12,801 nt of DNA, taken from JANMMJ01 sp964543235 (GTDB lineage: Bacteria; Pseudomonadota; Alphaproteobacteria; Rhizobiales; Aestuariivirgaceae). This document shows, piece by piece, positions 7,077 to 12,801 of this stretch (within the stretch, counting starts at the first letter, position 1; the number at the start of each line of letters is the position of its first letter). The DNA is taken from positions 1 through 12,801 of the forward strand of contig CAZIXE010000089.1 of NCBI GenBank assembly GCA_964543235.1, given 5' to 3'. The translations under genes were made by a program, and so were the position numbers. The notes beneath the pieces were generated by a model. It searched no databases, was not told the origin of the DNA, and was given only the letters and a program-made list of their open reading frames with translations.

Positions 7077-7082
7077 TCTTTG

Positions 7083-10000
7083 TTGTTAGGGGGAGGAATA
7101 AAACCGGGCGAGGCATGGCGGCCGGCGCTTCTGCGTCTTGGCCTCCTCTTGGGATTCGTCCTTGTCCTCATCCACGGACTGACCACGCAGGCCCGCGCCG
7201 ATACGCTGGATTGGGCCACCCGTCCTCTAACTAATCTGCAGACGTCGACCGACACCGCAACGGTTGGCAGTATCACCATCACCACGTCAGGGGCCGTAGC
7301 GGGATCGGCCACGACGCGCACCTTACAGATCGAACCGGCCGGGACCCAGAATGGTCGGACCGGAATCATCCGGTCCACCATGGATGCCACGACCGACAAT
7401 GGGACCGTCACCCAGACGGTCACCTTCACCTTCTCCGCTCCTGTCATCAATCTGAGCTTCACGATCATTGACATCGACGGCGGAACGAGCGGCTCGTGGA
7501 ACGACCACATTCAGTTTTCTTCGCCGTACCCCACGGCGACCTTCGTCGGATCGAATGTCACCTATAATGCGGCAACCGGGCGCGCCACGGCCAATGGCGC
7601 TTCGGTCAGCGACACGACTGGCGATCTGACCGTCAACTTTGCCGGACCATTGACTACCGTCTCAGTGACTCACATCGCAGCTGATGCACGCGGAACTAAT
7701 CCGGCAAATCAGATCGTCGCGATTGACGACCTCACCTTCGCGCCCGCCCCGCGCGTGACCATCAACAAGGTCTCGCATGGCGGCACCGGCACTTTTGATT
7801 TTACCGGCACCAACGGCTTCGGCAGCGACACCGTCACCACGGTGACCGCGGGCGTCAGCGTGGCCGGTACCACCAAGCCGCTGAGCGCGCTCGCCACCTC
7901 GACCACGCTCACGGAAAGTGCCCCGCCCGCCGGGTTCGCGCTGACTGACATCACCTGCTCGGGCCTTGGTGCCGGGACGGCGACACCCAATCTGGCCACC
8001 CGCACCGTGACCCTGAGTGCGGCAGCCATCACGGCGGGCGCCAACATCTCATGTACCTTCACCAACAGACGCACCACGGTGAAGGTACAGAAGGTGACGA
8101 CGGGGGGCTTTGGCGGTCCTTTCAGCTTCAACCAGACCAATCTGGCGGCGGCGCCGGGGGCGATCACCACCACGGCGGCGGGGACGCCGACCCCGGCGAG
8201 CCCCACGGCGATCAATGTGACGACGATCGGCAGTGCCGTGACCCTGACCGAGACGGTGGCGTCGGGCTATCAGCTGAGTGCGGCGAGCTGCAGCGATGCC
8301 AATGCGGCGGTGACCGGCAATCCGGCGAGCTTTGGGACGCTCTCGGGCAACACGCTGACCATTGCGGCGGGCAATGTGGTGGCGGGCGCCGACATCACCT
8401 GTGTCTTCACCAATGCCAGGACCCCGACGGTGAAGGTGCAGAAGGTGACGACGGGGGGCTTTGGCGGTCCTTTCAGCTTCAACCAGACCAATCNNNNNNN
8501 NNNNNNNNNNNNNNNNNNNNNNNNNNNNNNNNNNNNNNNNNNNNNNNNNNNNNNNNNNNNNNNNNNNNNNNNNNNNNNNNNNNNNNNNNNNNNTGCGGCG
8601 GGCAATGTGGTGGCGGGCGCCGACATCACCTGTGTCTTCACCAATGCCCGCTTGCCGACAGTCACGCTCACAAAGGTCTCGAACGGCGGTACCGGCTCCT
8701 TTGATTTTTCCGGCACCAACGGCTTCGGAACCCAGACCATTACCACGCTATCTTCCGGCGTTGGCGTCACCGGTTCGACGCGTACCCTCACCTCGCCGGC
8801 TACCTCGACCACCATCACCGAAACCGTTCCCTCAGGCTACGTGTTGGCGTCCGTCTCCTGCTCGGGACTGGGCAGCGGCGGCACCGCGACGCCCGATCTC
8901 GCCGCCGGCACAGTCACATTGGATGCGGCCGCCACCGCTGCTGGCGCCACTATCGCCTGCACCTTCACCAATACCAGGCTGCCCACGGTCCGCCTCACCA
9001 AGATCTCGGTGGGCGCCACCGGCACCTTCGACTTCTCCGGCGACAACGGCTTCGGTGTCGACTCCATCACGACTGTGACGCCGGGCGTCGGAGCCCTGGG
9101 AGCGACCCGCACGCTCACCGCCGCTGCCACCTCCACGACGATCACCGAAACCATTCCCACGGGCTATGTGCTGAGCTCAATCTCTTGTTCGGGTCTTGGC
9201 AGCGGCGGCACCGCGACACCGAATCTGGCTGCGGGCACTGTCGTGCTTGATGCGGCTGCAACCGCCGCCGGCTCCACTATTGGCTGCACTTTCACCGATA
9301 CGCGGCTGCCAACGGTCACACTGACCAAGATTTCGAACGGCGGCACCGGCACTTTTGACTTCACAGGCGGCAATGGCTTCGGCGCCGACTCCATCTCGAC
9401 GGTCACCCCGGGTGTGGGGGTGGCTGGTGCAACGAAGACGCTGGCTGCAACCCATACGGTAACGGCGATCACCGAGAGCGGCGTGCCGCCCGGCTTTGCC
9501 CTGACTGCCATCAGCTGCTCTGGCCTTGGATCCGGCGGCATCGCCACGCCCAACCTCGCAACCCGCACGGTCACCCTCAATGCCGACGCCACGGCCGCGG
9601 GATCCAGCATCGCCTGCACCTTCACCAATGGCCGACCCGAACTGACCCTGACGAAGTCAGGCGCCATTGATCCCGGCCTCGATGGCATCGTCAATGCCGG
9701 CGATACCGTCAATTACACCTTTACGATCCACAACAGCGGCACCACGACCGTATCCGGCATTACCGTCAGTGATCCGCTGCCCGGCATCAGCATCGCCGGC
9801 GGCCCCATCGTCAGTCTGGCGCCGGGTGCAACGGACACCACCACGATCTCCGGCACCTATACGTTGACCCAGGCTGACATCGACGCAGGCAGCGTGTCGA
9901 ACACTGCAACAGTTTCGGGCGCGGCGCCTGACGGCTCAGCGGTCTCCGCTCAAGGCAGCGACACCGTCAACGTCCCTCAGTCGCCGTCACTGACCATTGA

Positions 10001-12801
10001 CAAGACCAGCCTCACCGCAAGCTTCGACGGAGTGGGCGATGTGCTCTCCTACCAGTACCTCGTCACCAATACCGGCAACACCACCCTCACCACCGCTATC
10101 ACCGTCGCCGACGACGTGGTTGACGGCGCCGGCGGCAGCGTGAGTTGCCCGCCATTGCCTGGCGGCGAACTCGCGCCCGGCGACAGCATCACCTGCACCG
10201 CGTCCTATGTCGTGACGCAAGCCGATCTCGACAGCGGTTCGGTGGTCAACACCGCCATCGCCTCGAGCGGGGCCACCAGTTCGCCGCCGGACAGTGTGAC
10301 TGTCCCCGCCGTCCAGAACCGCGCCCTAACCCTGGTCAAATCCGCGACCACCTCCACCCCGTTCACCACCGTCGGCGAAATCGTCTCCTATGACTATGTG
10401 GTCACCAATACCGGCAACGTGACTGTCACCGCGCCGATCAGTGTGTCCGACAACCTGATCGCCTCGGTCAACTGCCCGGCTCTCCCGCCCGGCGGCCTGG
10501 CGCCGGGTGCCAGCATGACCTGCACTGGTGACTATGCCATCACCCAGATCGATCTCGATCTGGGCAGCGTCACCAATGTCGCATCGGCAACGGACGGCAC
10601 GGCCACGTCGCCGCCCGATAGCGAGACCATCCCGAGCGGTGCCAATCCCGTTCTCACCCTGTCGAAGACCACGACTTCGGCTGGTTACAGCAATGTGGGC
10701 GACTCGCTGTCCTATGACTACGAGGTCACCAACACCGGCAATGTCACCATCACCGCCGACATTGAGATTGTCGACGACAAGGCCGGCACCTTCACCTGTT
10801 CGACCGGCAATCTGGCTCCCGGAGACTCTGTCACATGTTCGGCAAACTATACGGTGACTCAGGCCGATATCGACAGCGGTTCCGTGACCAATAACGCCAT
10901 TGCCCGGAGCTATTACCCGCTGGTCCCTCCGAATGTGCAGGTGGTCTCGCCACCTGACAGCGTGACGGTCAATGCTGCCGTCAACCCGCAAATCACGCTG
11001 TCGAAGAGCGCCGTTCCCTCGCCTTTTGCCACTGTCGGCCAGTCCATCACCTACACTTTTGCGGTCGAGAACACCGGCAATGTGACGGTGTCGAACATCA
11101 ACATTACCGATCCGCTCATTCCGGCGCTGTCCTGCTCCATCGCCTCGCTGGCGCCCGGCGCAACTGACACCAGCTGCACCGGCAATCACACGGTGACCCA
11201 GGCGGAAATCAATGCCGGCGCCATCACCAACACCGCGACAGCGGCGGGTATCGATCCTTTCGGCAACCCCGTTTCCGACACCGATACCATTACCACCTCG
11301 GGACCGCCGCCGGCCCCGGCCTTGAGCCTGGTCAAGACGCCCTCGCGCGCCACAGTCTCGAGTGTCGGCGACATTATCGGCTACACCTTTTCCGTGACCA
11401 ACACCGGCAATGTCACGGTCACCGGCATTACCGTAACCGACCCGCTCGTTCCGGCCTTCTCCTGCGGCATCACCACACTCCAGCCGGGCGCGACCAATGC
11501 GTCTTGCTTCACGTCCTACATAGTGACCCAGGCCGACCTCGACGCGGGCGCGGTGATCAACACGGCAAGCGCAACCGGCACTTCGTCCGATTCCTCGGCA
11601 CAGGCTGTCAACGCGTCCGGCGGCAGCACGGTCACCGCCGATCAATCGCCGTCTCTCACCATCCAAAAAGTCGGAACTTTCGATGACGGCGGCGACGGCG
11701 TTGCCGACGTCGGCGATGCCATCAACTACACGTTCGAAATCACCAACACCGGCAATGTCACGCTGACGAACATTGCCGTCAGCGATCCCGGCGCAACGAT
11801 CTCCGGCGGCCCGCTGGCCAGTCTCGCCCCCGGGGCAACGGACACGCTCACCTTCACGGGCCAGTATCTGCTTCAGCAGGCGGATATCGACGCCGGTTTC
11901 TATTCCAATACTGCTACCGTATCCGGCAATCCACCGACCGGTCCACCCGTCACCGACTCCGATACGGAAACGCTGACCTTCCTGTCCGCCAGCAATCTTG
12001 TGACGGTCAAGGTGCTGACCTCCGGCAGCAGCCAGGTCGCCGAGGGCGATACTGTCACTTTCCTCGTCACCGTGACCAACTTTGGTCCCGCCCAGGCAAC
12101 GAACGTCGAACTCACCGACCTTCTCCCTGCCGGCCTGACCGCCACCGTCAACAACGGCACGGTGAGTCAGGGAACATACAATGCGGGTTCGGGCCTCTGG
12201 TCCGTCGGAACGCTTGCCAGTGGCGCCGCGGCCACACTGACGCTCGAGGGAACTGTGGACGCAGGGCAGGGTGGCAACACCCTGGTCAATACCACGACTG
12301 CGGCCACCAGCGATCTTCCTGATCCAACAACGGCGGGCGACGACCTCACCGAGAGTGTGAATGTCACGAGCGTCATCATTGCCACCGACGACGACTTCTC
12401 AGGCTCACCCGTCAACGGCCTCAGTGGTGGGACGACCGCCACGGTATTTGCCAATGACACGCTGAACGGGGCCGCTTTCGCCCCGGCCGCCGTGACGCCG
12501 AGCCTTCTGTCAAATGGCGGGATCACGGGTCTCATACTCAATGCCGACGGCACGCTCACCGTTCCGGCCGGCACGGCGGCGGGGACCTATGTCGCGACCT
12601 ACCGCATCTGCGAGGTACTGAACCCGGCCAATTGCGATGACGCCGATGTGACGCTGGTGGTCTCTGCCGCGACCATCCTGGCGACCGACGATGACTTCTC
12701 CGGGACCCCGGTCAACGGCCTGGCGGGCGGCACCACGGCGACGGTGTTTGCCAATGACACGCTGAACGGGGCCGCTTTCGCGCCCGCCGCCGTCACCCCC
12801 A
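7083..12801 (+). CDS. Giant secreted multi-domain repeat protein (prealbumin-like, DUF7507/DUF11 and Ig-like repeats), 3' end outside window
   Basis: One frame stays open from a stop at 7050-7052 to the window edge, giving about 1,906 residues with the N gap counted as 100 bases. Residues 1-39 form a signal peptide: charged start, LGLLLGFVLVLIHG core, cleavage likely after A-R-A before D40. Residues 40-~223 form a beta-rich domain with IIDIDGG and AIDDLTF, which I do not recognise. Prealbumin-like repeats follow (~224-850), then seven DUF7507-like repeats (851-1636), one classical DUF11 repeat (1637-~1766), and Ig-like repeats from 1767. No enzymatic motif, RTX nonapeptide, LPXTG or PEP-CTERM is visible; the C terminus, where an export or anchor signal could sit, is missing. 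The role is probably adhesion or a cell-surface layer, by analogy. The start is uncertain: TTG 7083 or 7080 fits the GGAGAG site, while deleting one G at 7117-7118 would instead give an ATG start MRPALLRLG. Confidence 0.88.
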   Translation, partial: MLGGGIKPGEAWRPALLRLGLLLGFVLVLIHGLTTQARADTLDWATRPLTNLQTSTDTATVGSITITTSGAVAGSATTRTLQIEPAGTQNGRTGIIRSTMDATTDNGTVTQTVTFTFSAPVINLSFTIIDIDGGTSGSWNDHIQFSSPYPTATFVGSNVTYNAATGRATANGASVSDTTGDLTVNFAGPLTTVSVTHIAADARGTNPANQIVAIDDLTFAPAPRVTINKVSHGGTGTFDFTGTNGFGSDTVTTVTAGVSVAGTTKPLSALATSTTLTESAPPAGFALTDITCSGLGAGTATPNLATRTVTLSAAAITAGANISCTFTNRRTTVKVQKVTTGGFGGPFSFNQTNLAAAPGAITTTAAGTPTPASPTAINVTTIGSAVTLTETVASGYQLSAASCSDANAAVTGNPASFGTLSGNTLTIAAGNVVAGADITCVFTNARTPTVKVQKVTTGGFGGPFSFNQTNXXXXXXXXXXXXXXXXXXXXXXXXXXXXXXXXXXAAGNVVAGADITCVFTNARLPTVTLTKVSNGGTGSFDFSGTNGFGTQTITTLSSGVGVTGSTRTLTSPATSTTITETVPSGYVLASVSCSGLGSGGTATPDLAAGTVTLDAAATAAGATIACTFTNTRLPTVRLTKISVGATGTFDFSGDNGFGVDSITTVTPGVGALGATRTLTAAATSTTITETIPTGYVLSSISCSGLGSGGTATPNLAAGTVVLDAAATAAGSTIGCTFTDTRLPTVTLTKISNGGTGTFDFTGGNGFGADSISTVTPGVGVAGATKTLAATHTVTAITESGVPPGFALTAISCSGLGSGGIATPNLATRTVTLNADATAAGSSIACTFTNGRPELTLTKSGAIDPGLDGIVNAGDTVNYTFTIHNSGTTTVSGITVSDPLPGISIAGGPIVSLAPGATDTTTISGTYTLTQADIDAGSVSNTATVSGAAPDGSAVSAQGSDTVNVPQSPSLTIDKTSLTASFDGVGDVLSYQYLVTNTGNTTLTTAITVADDVVDGAGGSVSCPPLPGGELAPGDSITCTASYVVTQADLDSGSVVNTAIASSGATSSPPDSVTVPAVQNRALTLVKSATTSTPFTTVGEIVSYDYVVTNTGNVTVTAPISVSDNLIASVNCPALPPGGLAPGASMTCTGDYAITQIDLDLGSVTNVASATDGTATSPPDSETIPSGANPVLTLSKTTTSAGYSNVGDSLSYDYEVTNTGNVTITADIEIVDDKAGTFTCSTGNLAPGDSVTCSANYTVTQADIDSGSVTNNAIARSYYPLVPPNVQVVSPPDSVTVNAAVNPQITLSKSAVPSPFATVGQSITYTFAVENTGNVTVSNINITDPLIPALSCSIASLAPGATDTSCTGNHTVTQAEINAGAITNTATAAGIDPFGNPVSDTDTITTSGPPPAPALSLVKTPSRATVSSVGDIIGYTFSVTNTGNVTVTGITVTDPLVPAFSCGITTLQPGATNASCFTSYIVTQADLDAGAVINTASATGTSSDSSAQAVNASGGSTVTADQSPSLTIQKVGTFDDGGDGVADVGDAINYTFEITNTGNVTLTNIAVSDPGATISGGPLASLAPGATDTLTFTGQYLLQQADIDAGFYSNTATVSGNPPTGPPVTDSDTETLTFLSASNLVTVKVLTSGSSQVAEGDTVTFLVTVTNFGPAQATNVELTDLLPAGLTATVNNGTVSQGTYNAGSGLWSVGTLASGAAATLTLEGTVDAGQGGNTLVNTTTAATSDLPDPTTAGDDLTESVNVTSVIIATDDDFSGSPVNGLSGGTTATVFANDTLNGAAFAPAAVTPSLLSNGGITGLILNADGTLTVPAGTAAGTYVATYRICEVLNPANCDDADVTLVVSAATILATDDDFSGTPVNGLAGGTTATVFANDTLNGAAFAPAAVTP
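8070..8648 (+). repeat. Near-identical 351-bp tandem repeat interrupted by the gap
   Basis: The stretch 8076-8142 and the stretch 8427-8493 are the same except for a single base (GTA against GTG), an offset of exactly 351 bases (117 codons). The sequence after the gap (8594-8648) matches 8363-8417. This level of identity is far above that between the other units of the array, so the duplication is recent or kept alike by gene conversion. Its codons also differ from its neighbours: in the complete copy alanine is coded by GCG 17 times and by GCC 4 times. Confidence 0.85.
8494..8593. other. Assembly gap of 100 N
   Basis: The run is exactly 100 N, the usual placeholder for a gap of unknown length. 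The flanks are copies of the same repeat. Aligning them to the intact copy shows that 220 bases (equivalent to 8143-8362) are missing for a single copy, or 220 plus any multiple of 351. Both 220 and 100 leave remainder 1 on division by 3, so the reading frame is the same on both sides. Confidence 0.95.
9633..11990 (+). repeat. Seven tandem DUF7507/DUF11-like surface repeats
   Basis: Units start near 9633, 9984, 10320, 10647, 10986, 11316 and 11649, with 109-117 residues each. Shared marks are a (P/R)-x-L-T-(L/I)-x-K start, VGDxxxYxxxVTNTGNVTVT, a LAPG turn, and the strongly conserved VTQADIDAGSVTNTA motif, followed by a variable linker often containing SPPDS. Units 2-6 carry a cysteine pair; units 1 and 7 carry none and instead have an Asp/Gly-rich loop (DPGLDGIVNAGD and DDGGDGVADVGD). 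I match these to the family called DUF7507 from memory of its motif. The units are diverged at the DNA level, so this array is older than the 351-bp repeat. Confidence 0.85.
11991..12380 (+). repeat. Single classical DUF11 (conserved repeat domain) unit
   Basis: This unit has the usual order of the family: VAEGDTVTFLVTVTNFGPAQ, then ATNVELTDLLPAGLT, then GLWSVGTLASGAAATLTL and a final NTTTAATSDLPDP. It lacks the QADIDAG motif of the preceding units. DUF11 domains are extracellular Ig-like folds found in large bacterial surface proteins. Confidence 0.85.
12381..12801 (+). repeat. Exact 300-bp Ig-like tandem repeats, running off the edge
   Basis: The first unit (12381-12680) encodes ATDDDFSGSPVNGLSGG, VFANDTLNGAAF, NADGTLTVPAGT and TYVATYRICEVLNPANCDD, a bacterial Ig-like pattern with NDTLNG and Y-R-I-C-E/N-C-D marks. 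The second unit starts at 12681 and is cut by the window end after 121 bases. The 34 bases 12447-12480 and 12747-12780 are identical, so more copies probably follow. Confidence 0.8.

Larger units (their letters stand above)
6724..7082. other. AT-richer intergenic region with several inverted repeats
   Basis: No convincing gene is visible in these 359 bases. The left half is noticeably richer in A and T than its neighbours. It holds two inverted repeats (6765-6797 and 6890-6924), a half-site of the first one (6825-6832), and a possible -10 box TATGAT at 6808-6813 without a good -35 box at standard spacing. The right half is GC-rich and contains a hairpin and a ribosome binding site for the surface-protein gene. 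Minus-strand open frames over this region have no family signature and extend as shadows of the surface gene. Confidence 0.7.
7752..9632 (+). repeat. Array of two-cysteine prealbumin (SpaA/Cna-B-like) repeats
   Basis: Successive units start near 7752, 8070, 8421, 8649 (after the gap), 8976 and 9303, each about 106-117 residues. The typical unit begins with a T-(L/I)-x-K-(V/I)-S strand, continues with GTGTFDFTGTNGFG, has T-(I/L)-T-E-(S/T) in the middle, then (I/V)-(T/S)-CSGLG and ends in I-x-CTFTN. The two cysteines per unit are conserved and probably form a disulfide outside the cell. The units at 8070 and 8421 differ (QKVTTGGFGGPFSFNQTN) and are the ones split by the assembly gap. The unit that begins at 8421 and the remnant ending at 8648 are parts of one or more incomplete copies. 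Confidence 0.8.

Noticed and set aside
7115..7234. Short plus-strand gene from the ATG at 7115
   Set aside because: In its own frame it gives about 40 residues without a signal peptide or motif. The sequence only makes sense in the neighbouring frame, which encodes the signal peptide.
6896..7510. Minus-strand open frame starting inside the surface gene and ending in the intergenic region
   Set aside because: It has no recognisable motif, covers the signal peptide and N-terminal domain of the plus-strand gene, and has no family signature.
10326..11666. 446-codon minus-strand open frame rich in R, G and D
   Set aside because: It is the antisense of the DUF7507-like array; its repetitive composition simply mirrors the Thr/Val/Ala-rich repeats.
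9633..12801. CRISPR array or RTX toxin repeats
   Set aside because: The periodicity is about 330 bases of in-frame protein repeats, not short direct repeats with spacers, and no GGxGxD nonapeptides are present.

Overview
The window looks like the chromosome of a GC-rich alphaproteobacterium, probably in or near the Hyphomicrobiales. I base this on high GC in genes, dense ATGA/GTGA stop-start overlaps, and an HDAC-xseB-tlyA gene order that I recall from that group. No rRNA, tRNA, CRISPR array, transposase or integrase is visible. A 100-base run of N (8494-8593) shows that this is a draft scaffold.

Left part (1-6723), ordinary dense chromosome. The tail of a small DUF6152-like protein (1-96) is followed by a four-helix membrane protein (106-564). 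Facing them on the minus strand is a tight five-gene block read from 4364 leftwards: an HSDL2-like short-chain dehydrogenase, a class II-type histone-deacetylase-fold amidohydrolase, xseB (exonuclease VII small subunit), tlyA (rRNA 2'-O-methyltransferase) and a SAM methyltransferase. Each start overlaps the preceding stop by 4 to 7 bases. The last gene has lost its expected stop and runs about 285 bases antisense into the membrane-protein gene. Divergently, only 17 bases away, lie a two-domain Sua5/TsaC threonylcarbamoyl-AMP synthase and an FAD-linked D-2-hydroxyacid (probably D-2-hydroxyglutarate) dehydrogenase, which also overlap by ATGA.

Intergenic region (6724-7082). This AT-richer stretch carries a perfect 10-bp inverted repeat with an extra half-site, a second 7-bp inverted repeat, and a GC hairpin directly in front of a ribosome binding site.

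Right part (7083-12801). One uninterrupted reading frame, which begins at a non-ATG codon and is cut by the window edge, encodes at least about 1,900 residues of a secreted modular surface protein. Its order is: signal peptide, a beta-rich N-terminal domain, at least six two-cysteine prealbumin (SpaA/Cna-B)-like repeats with the assembly gap among them, seven DUF7507/DUF11-like repeats, one classical DUF11 repeat, then 100-residue Ig-like repeats running off the edge. I found no new enzymatic system. The most notable items are this adhesin-like giant, its unresolved near-identical repeat, its unusual start region, and the antisense run-on of the methyltransferase.
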